From NCBI RefSeq assembly GCF_003086295.3, contig NC_092048.1:89136626-89200625 (forward strand): DNA of 64,000 nucleotides. The letters run 5' to 3'. The DNA is from Arachis hypogaea. Taxonomy: Eukaryota; Streptophyta; Magnoliopsida; Fabales; Fabaceae. The position numbers and the translations under genes were made by a program. The notes below the pieces were generated by a model. That model ran no database searches. It saw only the letters and a program-made list of their open reading frames with translations, and was not told the DNA's origin. Every line of letters begins with the position of its first letter. The first letter of the stretch is position 1. Of this stretch, positions 19,680 through 29,157 are shown in pieces.

Positions 19680-20696
19680 TTCTACTGGCCTACCCTCTAT
19701 AGAGATTCCCGAGAGTTTGTACGTAACTGTGACAGTTGCCAGAGAGCTGGTAATCTGCCTTATGGTTACGCCATGCCTCAACAAGGGATCTTGGAGATTG
19801 AGTTGTTTGATGTCTGGGGAATTGACTTCATGGGGCCTTTCCCACCATCATACTCAAACACTTATATTCTGGTGGCAGTCGATTATGTATCAAAATGGGT
19901 AGAGGCCATTGCCACACCCACTAATGATAATAAAACAGTGCTGAAGTTCCTCCAGAAACATATCTTCAGCAGGTTTGGTGTCCCTAGAGTACTAATCAGT
20001 GATGGGGGCACTCACTTCTGCAACAAACAGCTTTACTCTGCCATGGTCCGGTATGGAATTAGCCACAAGGTGGCCACTCCATATCATCCACAGACAAATG
20101 GACAAGCTGAAGTCTCTAATAGAGAACTAAAAAGAATCCTGGAACGGACTGTCAGTACCCGTAGAAAGGATTGGGCAAGAGGGCTGAATGATGCTCTGTG
20201 GGCTTACAGAACAGCATTCAAGACTCCTATAGGAACCTCTCCATACCAGCTTGTGTATGGTAAGGCCTGTCATCTGCCCGTGGAACTGGAACATTAGGCC
20301 TATTGGGCAACCAGATTCCTGAACTTTGATGCCAAACTAGCTGGAGAAAAAAGATTGCTCCAGCTGAATGAGCTAGAGGAATTCAGATTCACTGCTTTCG
20401 AAAATGCCAAGCTTTATAAAGAGAAATAAAAAAGGTGGCATGACAGAAAGTTGTCATCTAGAATCTTTGAACCAGGACAAAAGGTTCTGCTGTTTAACTC
20501 TAGGCTCAGGCTATTCCCCGGGAAACTGAAATCCCGGTGGAGGGGACCATATATGATTACAAGTGTATCGCCATATGGTTATGTGGAGCTTCAAGACATT
20601 GATTCTGATAAGAAGTTCATTGTTAATGGACAGAGAATCAAGCACTATCTTGAAGGCAATGTTGAGCAAGAGTGCTCAAGGCTGAAGCTAGATTAA
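19680..20696 (+). pseudogene. pol: Element A integrase (C-terminal continuation of pol after B)
   Basis: Resumes the integrase gene cut by B. The zinc-binding cysteines are at CDSCQRAG, and the catalytic triad Asp (19824), Asp (20001), Glu (20109) has D-58-D-35-E spacing, as in active integrases. The conserved [19 protein letters not shown] and [27 protein letters not shown] follow. TAG at 20295-20297 and TAA at 20427-20429 interrupt the C-terminal domain, which otherwise reads (RLFPGKLKSRWRGPYM) to the natural stop at 20694-20696. No chromodomain. The apparent ORF start at 19608 is inside the B LTR and is artefactual. Confidence 0.9.
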
Positions 20697-20737
20697 AAGC
20701 TTAGCAAGGTCCAGCTAAAGACAATAAAGAAGCGCTT

Positions 20738-20755
20738 GCTGGGAGGCAACCCAGC
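20738..20755 (+). other. Post-pol hairpin (GCTGGG-AGGCAA-CCCAGC) in element A
   Basis: Perfect six-pair stem, 42 bases after the pol stop, preceded by aaagaagcgctt as in E (61433-61462). Confidence 0.7.
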
Positions 20756-20933
20756 CATTGGCAAAACTTTTTCTATTGTTTTGCCCTATTCTTGATTTTA
20801 TTTGTTTATATAAAGTTCACTATTAATAAGGCAAAGAGTCAATTGCATAGGTTCACAGGGTTACAGAAGGATTCAGCACTCAAAACAGAGAAAAAGAGCT
20901 CACTGGCAAGAAAATGCCAGTAATGATAGCCAT

Positions 20934-21142
20934 CTGGGCGTTAAACGCCAGAAAGAAGCAGCTTCTGGGCGTTTAACGCCAGATTGACAGCATCCTGGGC
21001 GTTCAGAAAAACGCCCAGTGACAAAGGAGTTCTTGGCGTTCAACACCAGAAAGAAGCAACAGCTGGGCGTTGAACGCCCAGGAGAAGCAGCATTTGGGCG
21101 TTAAACGCCCAAAACATGCAGCATTTGGGCGTTTAACGCCAG
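20934..21142. repeat. CpG palindrome cluster (GGCGTTnAACGCC type) after A pol
   Basis: Seven copies including ctgggcgtttaacgccag, ctgggcgttgaacgcccag and ttgggcgttaaacgcccaa, spaced about 30 bases with agaagcagc-like linkers. The flank changes (CTG/CAG to TTG/CAA) keep self-complementarity. Confidence 0.85.
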
Positions 21143-21657
21143 GATGGTGGGGAGGAGGTAAATTCGTTTTTATTTCACATTTTTTATTTTAATTTTAATT
21201 TTCATGTTTCAATTCATGATTTCTTGCATAAACATGTTACCAACCCTAATTTCTAAAAACTCTAATTTCTAAAGACCCTACTTTAAAAATATCAAATGTA
21301 TATTAATCCATAAACACAAATTCTTTTTCAATCCAATCCAACTCTTTTTCAAATTTTCCAAAACAAATCTATCTCTTTTCCTTCTAAAATCTTTTCAACT
21401 CATCAATATATTTTTTAAATCTCCACATTATCTTTTTCAAAATCCAAATTTATCTTTTTCAAATATCTTTCATATCTTTTCAATTTTAAATCACATCTTT
21501 TCATATCATACTTATTTTTTATAAATCATATCTTTTATCTTATCTTTTTAAAATTTTCGAAAACTCACCCCCCTCCCTTTTAAATCCACATTCGGCCTCC
21601 CTCCTCTCATCTACCATTCGACACTAGCTCTCCTTCTATCCATCTCCTTTCTTTTCT
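21143..21657 (+). other. Pyrimidine-rich region before A ORF3
   Basis: T/C-rich, with repeated atctttttcaaa stretches like those in the 5' leader, ending in a cctttcttttctttt tract next to a hairpin. No ORF. It may serve as a splice-acceptor or internal initiation region for ORF3. Confidence 0.5.
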
Positions 21658-21677
21658 TTTGCTTGAGGACAAGCAAA
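21658..21677 (+). other. GAGGAC-loop hairpin before A ORF3
   Basis: TTTGCTTG-AGGA-CAAGCAAA, eight perfect pairs, followed five bases later by a tract-like ctaagtttggggtg. Near copy of the terminal hairpin at 23883-23902. Confidence 0.7.
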
Positions 21678-21681
21678 CCTC

Positions 21682-21694
21682 TAAGTTTGGGGTG
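21682..21694 (+). other. Internal polypurine-tract-like copy in element A
   Basis: taagtttggggtg, close to the terminal taagtttggtgttg at 23907-23920, 2.2 kb upstream of it. Confidence 0.55.
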
Positions 21695-21730
21695 TTTATC
21701 CATGATCACTAAATTATACCCACTAAGATC

Positions 21731-22864
21731 ATGGCTCCTAAAGGAAAACAACCCACTCCAAGAGGCAAGAAAGAGAGTATTCCAAAACCACTTTAGAATC
21801 AAGGGAAGTTCTTAACCAAAGAACATTCAGACCATTACTACAAAATAATGGGTCTAAGATCAGTGATCCCGAAAGTCAAGTTCGATCTGAAGGAAGATGA
21901 ATATCCGAAGATCCAAGAGCAGATTCGAAACAGGAACTGGGAAGTCCTAGCTAATCCTGAAACAAAAGTGGGAAGGAATATGGTTCAGGAGTTCTACGCT
22001 AATCTGTGGCAAATAGACAGGCAGAGAATATCTGGAACTGTCCTCTATGACTATCGAACTATGGTCAGAGGAAAGATTGTTCACATCCACCCTGACAAAA
22101 TCAGGGAGATCTTTAAGCTACCTCAGCTGAAAGATGACCCAGACTCCTTCAATAGGAGAATGATGAGAACAAACAAGGGCCTGAAAAAGATTCTAGAGGA
22201 TATATGCATCCTTGGAGCCAGGTGGACCACCAGCAGCAAGGGTGTCCCAAATCAACTCAAGAGAGAAGATCTCAAACCAGTCGCCAGAGGATGGCTGGAC
22301 TTTATTGGGCGTTCTATATTGCCCACTAGCAACCGTTCTGAAGTCACCGTTAAAAGAGCAGTGATGATCCATTGCATTATGTTGGGAAAAGAAGTGGAAG
22401 TTCATCAACTGATTCCATCTGAATTTTACATACTTGCAAACAAAAACTCCAAGGATGCCAGGTTGGCTTATCCAAGCCTAATCTCTATGCTCTGCAAGGA
22501 TGCTGGAGTAAGGATGGGAATAACGGAGTACATCTCAGTGGAGCAACCAATCACTAAAACCACAATGGAAAAAAAACAAGTGCAGGATGACCCCATCAAG
22601 AGAAGGGCGCAAGAATTTCTCCCGGAAGTCCCTCAATTTGAATATTGGGAACAACTTGAAGCATCTGTTACCAAGTTGCAAGAATCTATGGACCAAATAA
22701 AGGAAGAACAGCAAAATCAAAATAGTATGCTCTACAAACTGCTCAGGGAACAAGAAGAGCAAGGGCGTGACTTAAAGGAACTGAAGCGTCAGAAGTTATC
22801 TCTTGAAGGACCAAGCACCCCACAGACTAGAGGAACATCCACATCCCAAACTCAAGGTTGTTGA
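21731..22864 (+). pseudogene. Element A ORF3: putative plant transposon protein type
   Basis: Starts at ATG 21731 (MAPKGKQPTPRGKK, aligning with E ORF3 MAPKARETSRKR). One in-frame TAG lies at about 21794, then the frame is open from 21848 to the TGA region at 22862. Conserved blocks: NWEVLANPE, MVQEFYANLW, GRSILPTSNRSEVTVKRA, IMLGKEVEVHQLIP. The C-terminal 110 residues are a predicted coiled coil (LEASVTKLQESMDQIKEEQ, then KLLREQEEQGRDLKEL). Same family as E ORF3 and more distantly B and H ORF3 (PF20167-like). Role unknown; perhaps env-like by position only. Confidence 0.75.
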
Positions 22865-23882
22865 GTTCTAATCTTAGCCTTAACTCTGTGATACTTGTTC
22901 TTATTTGAGTTTTACCTTAGAAGTTATAGTAGTAAATAGTAGTGATTTTATTTCCAATTAAGCTATAATTTATTTTTCTCATCATCATTAAACATGAATA
23001 AAATAGAAGATTTTCTTTAGAATAAGGAGGCAATATTTTTTCGAATTCTTAATAAAAGAAATTCTAATTATTTACATGTGGTGGCAATGCTTTCTGCCTT
23101 CTGAATGAATGCCTGAACAGAGCATATGTCTTTGGAATTTGATGTTCTTGAATGTTAAATATGTTGGCTCTTGAAAGAATGATGAACATGAGACATGTTA
23201 TTGATAATCTGAAAAATCATAAAAATGATTCTTGAAGCAAGAAAAAGCAATGAATACAAAGCTTGCAAAAAAAAAAGCAAGCAGAAAAAGCCAATAGCCC
23301 TTAAAACCAAAAGGCAAGGGTAATAAAGGATCCAAGGCTTTGAGCATCAGTGGATAGGAGGGCCTAAGGGAATCAAATCCTGGTCTAAGCAACTAAACCA
23401 AGCTGTCCCTAACCATGTGCTTGTGGCGTGAAGGTGTCAAGTGAAAACTTGAGACTGAGCGGTTAAAGTCAAGGTCCAAAGCAAAAAGAAGAGTGTGCTT
23501 AAGAACCTTGGACACCTCTAATTGGGGACTTTAGCAAAGCTGAGTCACAATCCGAAAAGGTTCACCCAATTATGTGTCTGTGGCATTTATGTATCCGGTG
23601 GTAATACTGGAAAACAAAATGCTTAGGGCCACGGCCAAGACTCATAAAGTAGCTGTGTTCAAGAATCAATATACTGAACTAGGAGAATCAATAACATTAT
23701 CTGAATTCTAAGTTCCTATAGATGCCAATCATTCTGAGCTTCAATGGATAAAGTGAGATACCAAAACTGTTCGAAAGCAAAAAGCTACTAGTCCCGCTCA
23801 TCTAATTAGAATCTGAGCTTCACTCAAGAACTCTGAGATATTATTGCTTCGTGACTTATTTGTATTCTATTTTATTTGTCTA
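22865..23882 (+). other. Element A 3' noncoding region
   Basis: About 1 kb without credible ORF between ORF3 and the terminal hairpin. Matches the E 3' region (63590-64000): gtggtggcaacgc, gaatgaatgcctgaacag and the aaaagccaatagcccttaaaacc block. Confidence 0.7.
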
Positions 23883-23902
23883 GTTGCTTGGGGACAAGCA
23901 AC
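23883..23902 (+). other. GGGGAC-loop hairpin next to the A polypurine region
   Basis: GTTGCTTG-GGGA-CAAGCAAC, eight perfect pairs, followed by agtttaagtttggtgttg and the LTR. Confidence 0.7.
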
Positions 23903-23904
23903 AG

Positions 23905-23920
23905 TTTAAGTTTGGTGTTG
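23905..23920 (+). other. Polypurine-tract region of element A
   Basis: tttaagtttggtgttg immediately before the 3' LTR. It is less purine-pure than usual, so the exact priming site is uncertain. Confidence 0.6.
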
Positions 23921-25463
23921 TGATGAGCGGATATTTTATACGCTTTTTGGGGTTAATTTCATATAGTTTTTAGTATGATTTGGTTAGTTTTTAGTATATT
24001 TTCATTAGTTTTTAGGCAAAATTCATATTTCTAGACTTTACTATGAGTTTGTGTATTTTTCTGTAATTTCAGGTATTTTTTGGCTGAAATTGAGGGAGAT
24101 GAGCAAAAATCTGATTCAGGCTGAAAAAGGACTGCTGATGCTGTTGGATTCTGACCTCTCAGCACTCGGAATGGATTTTCAGGAGCTACAGGAGTCCAAT
24201 TGGCGCGCTTCCAATTGCGTTGAAAAGTACACATCTAGGTCTTTCAAGCAATATATAATAGTCCATACTTTGCTCAAGGATAGATGACGTAAACTGGCGT
24301 TCAACGCCAGTTCCATGTTGCGGTCTGGCGTCCAGCGCCAGAAACAGGTTACAAGTTGGAGTTCAACGCCAGAAACAGGTTACAACCTGGCATTGAACGC
24401 CCAAAACAGCCCAGGCACGTGAGAAGCTTAAGTCTCAGCCCCAGCACACACCAAGTGGGCCCCAGAAGTAGATTTCTGCACTATCTATCATAGTTTACTC
24501 GTTTTCTGTAAACCTAGGTTACTAGTTTAGTATTTAAACAACTTTTAGAAATTTATTTTGTATCTCATGACATTTTTTGATCTGAACTTTGTACTCTTTG
24601 ACGGCATGAGTCTCTAAACTCCATTGTTGGGGGTGAGGAGCTCTGCTGTATCTCGATGAATTAATGCAACTATTTCTGTTTTCTATTCAACACGCTTGTT
24701 TCTATCTAAGATGTTCATTCGTGCTTCACTTTGACAAAGGTGATGATCCGTGACATTCATCACCATTCTCAACCTATGAACGTGTGCCTGACAACCACCT
24801 CTGTTCTACATTAGATTGAATGAGGATCTCTTAGATTCCTTAATCAAAATCTTCGTCGTATAAGCTAGAATCCATTGGCAGCATCCTTGAGAATCCGGAA
24901 AGTCTAAACCTTGTCTGTGGTATTCCGAGTAGGATTCAAGGATTGGATGACTGTGACGAGCTTCAAACTCGCGAGTGCTGGGCGTAGTGATAGACGCAAA
25001 AGGATAGTAAATCCTATTCCGGTATGATCGAGAACCTACAGATGATTAGCCGTGCAGTGACAGCGCACCTGGACCATTTTCACTGAGAGGACAGATGGTA
25101 GCCATTGACAACGGTGATCCACCAACACACAGCTTGCCATAGAAGGAACCTTGCGTGCGTGAAGAAGAAGGCAGAGAGAAAGCAGAAATTCAGAAGACAA
25201 AGCATCTCCAAAACTCCAACATATTCTCCATTACTGCAGAACAAGTATTTATTTTATGCCCTTTCATTTTTCACAATTCAAACTAAGAATTATTATTGAT
25301 ATTATATCCTGACTAAGAGTTGCAAGATAACCATAGATTGCTTCAAACCAACAATCTCCGTGGGATTCGACCCTTACTCACGTAAGGTATTACTTGGACG
25401 ACCCAGTGCACTTGCTGGTTAGTTGTGCGGAATTACATAGTGTGAAGTAATTTTCGTGCACCA
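23921..25463 (+). repeat. Element A 3' LTR (1543 bp)
   Basis: Same length and ends as the 5' LTR; followed by ATTTG at 25464-25468. Confidence 0.93.
24294..24402. repeat. CpG palindrome cluster in the A 3' LTR
   Basis: Counterpart of 3412-3530, with a perfect actggcgttcaacgccagt at its start. Confidence 0.8.
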
Positions 25464-25468
25464 ATTTG

Positions 25469-25797
25469 GTATTCACATAGGGGGGTTTGGCTCGTTGTAG
25501 TATAGAGGAGGTGTTTACCATGAGTGTTGCTCATACGCAATTGGTTCCTCCCTAAATTGATTCTCTCACTCCATAAAGCAATCCCAATTTGAATTCATCA
25601 TACCCTACAAAATAATCACAACCAAGCTCCAACCAAGGGTGGTAGCTCATAGAGAAAGTAGAAAATAAAAGCAAAAGACATTAACAAACAAGAACAACAA
25701 ATACCTAGATATTAACAAAAACGACCAAACAACCAAAAAGTAAGATATTTACACTACCAACATATTCACAACAACTAAAAGATAGCACTCAATTGCA
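25469..25797 (-). other. Element C internal sequence between primer site and A insertion
   Basis: Short untranslated or start-of-ORF segment of C. Minus-strand frames are interrupted by stops, and one frame reads through the A target site into 3035-2797 once A and one target duplication are removed. No recognisable domain. Confidence 0.5.
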
Positions 25798-25815
25798 TCC
25801 CCGGCAACGGTGCCA
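25798..25815 (-). other. Primer binding site of element C
   Basis: Minus strand reads TGGCACCGTTGCCGGGGA, one mismatch to the tRNA-Asp complement, six bases from the C LTR. Confidence 0.85.
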
Positions 25816-25821
25816 AAAACT

Positions 25822-27429
25822 TGATGAAGAGGATCACGATGGTTCGGAAATTTTGGCAAAACAATTTCTTCATTGATAGCATAGTCCAAACCAACAAATC
25901 ATCCTCTCAATCAAAGTTTAATTTCAAAATGATAATAACCGAGAGTAATTCAACCTCGGGTCGTTCTCCCTCGGAATGCAATTGAAGTTTCACGCTTTCG
26001 GTTGTGAGGAAAAAGGGGGTTTTTCAAATCAAAGAACAAAAGATTAAAGGAACCCAAGAAACAAAAGAACTAAGAAATGATCAAAATTGCAATCAATGCT
26101 ATTAACAAGGAAACAAGATCAAAACTAGTGAAAATGCTAATATATGCATAAAAGTGCCTTGACTTGGAAATGAGAATGCAAGGAATCCTATCATCGCCAT
26201 AACAACAACTATGATAATTATGATGAGTAAATCTCGCTTAGTATACCCCTAACATCGAGGAGTATGTCAAGCAAGCATAATTGACCTTAATCCATAAGTC
26301 CTAGCTAACTTATCATACTAGTTGATAAAAAGCTAGCGTCAATGGAAACAAGAGTCAACTAACTACCCAAGAATTACCACTAAATGTCGGACATTATGAC
26401 TCTAGTATCCTAGGAACTCAAATTCCAAGTCAAGATGTGAAAATCTACTCAAAACTCATAATTGGCATTTTCACAAACACCTTGTGGGCATAAAAGTAAA
26501 ACATGGAAAATTGCAAAGACAAATAAAAGCTATAACCAAAATATTCACAATACCAACTATAAGCAAGCAATCAAGCATATATAAAGTATAAAACATGAAA
26601 TTCATCAATCAAAACTTCAAGATACCAAAATTGCATATATAAACAAAGTAACTTGAACCATAAGAACATAAAAGCAAAAGTAGTGAAATTAAAGAGGAAA
26701 TTGAGAGTACTTACAAAAGAGTTGATCAACCCAAGATTAAAGCTTGCTATAAAATGCTACAATGAAGACTACATAAACCCTAGGAGAGAATTTCCTACTC
26801 TACACTACTCCTAGTCCTAATTAACTATACTAAAAATGTAAGAAATGAGGCCTCCTACTCTAATGACTTCATATGGCTTCAATTCCCCTTCATATGGCAT
26901 TTCTATTCAGCATAAAGTCCTCCAAAACGGGGCCAAAGGTCCCCAAAATCGCAGATCACGTGTTTCATTAATAAAACTACGTGCAGAGACCTGTGCGTAC
27001 GCACAAATGTATGCGTACGCACACTTTGCTGTTTGTTCACCTGTGCGTACGCACAGAGGGTTGTGCGTACGCACACATGTTAATTCCTTCTTGTACGTAC
27101 GCATAGATGCTTGTGCGCACGCACACTTATCTGTGTGTGTTTTTCCTTGTTTTCTTCAAGTGTTCTCCCTTGTACATGCTTTCTTCCACTTTTGCCTAGC
27201 CAATCTTGCCAAAATGACCTGAAATCACTCAACAAACATATCACGGCATCGAATGAAATAAAAGTCGGATTAAATTGCTCAATTTAAGCATAAAAACACA
27301 TGTTTTCACATTTATGTCCAAATTAGGGAGAAATCACAAAAGTATGCTATTTTGGTGAATAAGTGTGAGTTTATGTGATGAAAGCCATTCAAATCAAGTC
27401 AAAATATCTCATCAAATATGGACTCATCA
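25822..27429 (-). repeat. Element C 5' LTR (1608 bp)
   Basis: Plus-strand bounds TGATGAAGAGG...GACTCATCA, with the primer site directly to its left, showing minus orientation. No second copy in the window. Its right flank atcat (27430-27434) is the presumed target duplication. Confidence 0.8.
26990..27126. repeat. GTGCGTACGCAC palindrome cluster in the C LTR
   Basis: Six copies of tgtgcgtacgcaca and close variants (gtgcgcacgcac, gtacgtacgca) in pairs. A third palindrome type, at the same relative place in an LTR as the clusters of A, B, H and F. Confidence 0.8.
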
Positions 27430-28320
27430 ATCATAGGGGCTCAGATCTTCACCCCTCATAGTGAACGTTTTTCCTATGCTCTCATAAATTAGCTCAACAT
27501 GCTCCATAGACAGAATTCTATTCATAGTATGAGGTACAATTAGACTTCTAGTGAACACCATCTTCATGCTTGGTAAGAAGTTCTTAGTAGGAATCTTCTT
27601 GTTCCTCCATCCCTTGGGTAATTTCTTCTTGGGACCTCCTTCATCTTTGGTGGGTGATGAATGGCCAACACCAAACTTAGGTTTGATGTTAGGGGGTACT
27701 GTATGGCTTTCCACCAAGTGCGACGGCTTAAGCATTGAGTTCTGCACGCCAGTACCTCCTTTGTTAGAGAGTGGTGGAGGTTTGAAAACCTTGAAGACCA
27801 AATAGTCTTCACATTGCCTCAGAACTAACTCTCCTCTCTCAACATCAATCAGAGCTCTTTCAGTGGCTAGAAATGGCCTTCCTAGGATGATGGAGTCATC
27901 TGTATCCTCTCCCGTGTCGAGTATCACAAAGTCTACAGGGAGGTAGAGATCGTTAACCTTTACTAGGACATTCTCCACCAATCTATATGCTGAAACTTGT
28001 TAGCCCTCTCCAATGCAATTCTTGTGGGTTGCGCCTCTTGGATTCACAGCTTCTTCATCACAGAAAGAGGCATCAGATTTATGCTTGAACCCAGATCACA
28101 CAATGCTTTCTCAAATGTGATGGTCCCTATAGTGCAAGGAATCAGGAAGCTTCTGGGATCTGGCATTTTCTTGGGTAGGCTCGTCTGGGCCAGTGCACTG
28201 TACTCCTTGATCAACACCACAGTTTCATCTCCCTTTAAGGCCTTCTTCTCACAGAGTACACTTTTCAAATAGGCTATATAGGGAGGCATCTTCTCCAATA
28301 CCTCAGCAAACAGAATATTT
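27430..28320 (-). pseudogene. Element I protease region (fragment, frameshifted)
   Basis: Minus strand, entering from the F junction: the protease precursor segment (MPPYIAYLKSVLCEKK), then RSFLIPCTIGTITFEKALCDL and the active-site D-L-G-S-S block, all in the frame starting at 28298. A stop and a frame change lie near 28043-27982. The second frame (from 27981) continues with LVKVNDLYLPVDFVILDTG and ILGRPFLAT, then a tail containing KPKFGVG and a basic stretch before the C insertion ends it. Closely resembles E gag-PR (60840-61300). Acts in maturation of the Gag particle in intact relatives. Confidence 0.85.
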
Positions 28321-28321
28321 A
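27430..28321 (-). mobile_element. Element I: internal fragment of a gag-protease retrotransposon
   Basis: Only coding sequence is visible, bounded left by the C insertion and right by the F LTR. It is the outermost layer of the nest in this window; its LTRs are outside. Presumed F target copy is attta at 28317-28321. Confidence 0.75.
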
Positions 28322-28574
28322 TGCTAGGGCATCTTAGGCTAGTTTTACTAGCCTTTTTCTTTGTTTTTAATAGGTTTTATGCACTTTCTTGAGTTATAAG
28401 TAAGAAATTGGGGTAAAAATTCATGCATGCCTGGATTCAGCCAACCATAGTTAATTTGATGCAATTTCATGAGAATTATGCTATAATTACTTGTGTGCTA
28501 AGAATGATAAGAATTCTCATGACTTATTTCAAGGCTTTGATGAGTTTGTTTGGTTGATGACAGGTGAAGGAAGG
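28322..28574 (+). repeat. Element F 5' LTR, first part
   Basis: Starts TGCTAGGGCATC directly after interruption of the I coding frame. Ends at the GAAGG target of G; continues at 51557. Confidence 0.75.
28570..28574. repeat. Target site duplication of element G (GAAGG)
   Basis: GAAGG before TGTTCATACC at 28575 recurs at 51552-51556 after the right LTR. Confidence 0.8.
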
Positions 28575-28807
28575 TGTTCATACCCTGGGTCGAGCTATCC
28601 GACCTGGGATGATCGGCGACAAAACGACCGACCTCTTCAGGTCAGACTATCCGACCTCTTCCTAAAAGAGCTCGGCCAAATCGACGGGAAAGCCCAAGAA
28701 AGGGCCCAATCCAAGGAATACGACCCAAATCCACAGGCCGTCCAAGCCTATAGAGATAAGGGTGGTTCCCTTGAAGATAAGCTGACCTCAACTCAAAGAT
28801 AAAGATA

Positions 28808-28834
28808 AGATAAGATAACTAACTTATCTTATCT
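28808..28834. promoter_or_regulatory. GATAAG inverted repeat upstream of the G TATA box
   Basis: AGATAAGATAA, loop ctaac, then TTATCTTATCT: 11 perfect pairs of GATAAG (I-box-like) motifs, 22 bases before TATAAATA at 28857-28864. The same arrangement is in the 3' LTR. Confidence 0.5.
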
Positions 28835-28856
28835 AGAAAGGTCACTCTACAACCAC

Positions 28857-28864
28857 TATAAATA
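28857..28864 (+). promoter_or_regulatory. Putative TATA box of the G 5' LTR
   Basis: TATAAATA, repeated in the 3' LTR at 51292-51299. Confidence 0.55.
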
Positions 28865-29117
28865 TACTGGAGCACCCAGGTATAACTCATACTCTGATTC
28901 TACAATAAACCTGCTTAATACCCGTGCTAACTTAAGCATCGAAGTCTCTTGCAGGTACCCCCCACCCTCCGGTGACCAAGGATCAGAAGTGAAGCCAGTC
29001 CAACAAGTCGGACACAACAGCTCCGGCCGCCACCAGCCAGCCGGACACGTCATCTCCGACCAGTACAGAAGATCTCATCCGAGATCGGCCTACAGTTTCA
29101 GGTAACCCTCGGAACGT

Positions 29118-29135
29118 TGGCGCCATTTCCGGGGA
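29118..29135 (+). other. Primer binding site of element G
   Basis: TGGCGCCATTTCCGGGGA, one base after the LTR. Starts with the complement of CCA but has three differences from the tRNA-Asp form; the exact primer tRNA is uncertain. Confidence 0.75.
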
Positions 29136-29157
29136 ACCTGGAAGTCATCCCATCATT

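Larger units (their letters stand above)
3041..25463 (+). mobile_element. Element A: Athila-type Ty3/gypsy retrotransposon, split by element B
   Basis: Two LTRs of identical length (1543 bp), a tRNA-Asp primer binding site, gag-PR-RT-RNaseH-INT in the order typical of Ty3/gypsy, a third ORF downstream, a polypurine-tract region and a perfect 5-bp target duplication. Without B (9775-19674 plus one duplicated target) it is about 12.5 kb. I counted roughly 55-60 differences between its LTRs, about 3.7%, so it is not recent. One-base frameshift and several premature stops make gag-pol defective. Size and structure are compatible with the FIDEL-type elements described from Arachis, but I cannot confirm the family name. 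Confidence 0.92.
2377..27429 (-). mobile_element. Element C: Athila-like non-autonomous-looking LTR retrotransposon, interrupted by A and D
   Basis: Minus-strand element whose 5' LTR is 25822-27429 and whose primer binding site is 25798-25815. Its internal sequence runs leftward through 25469-25797, is broken by element A (target duplication ATTTG), resumes at 3040 and is broken again by D at 2377. Its 3' end lies beyond the left edge. Only a short acidic ORF and Pro/Asn-rich remnants are visible and no gag capsid or pol domain was seen, but most of the element may be outside the window. C is inserted into the protease ORF of element I at 27430. Confidence 0.75.
28575..29116 (+). repeat. Element G 5' LTR (542 bp)
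   Basis: Begins TGTTCATACC; ends ggaacg where the 3' copy ends ggaata. Both differ by one transition from an expected ggaaca, which explains the missing CA. Confidence 0.85.

Noticed and set aside
26845..27222. ORFs across the C LTR palindromes
   Set aside because: Translation of gtgcgtacgcac repeats within an LTR; no homology and open by chance.
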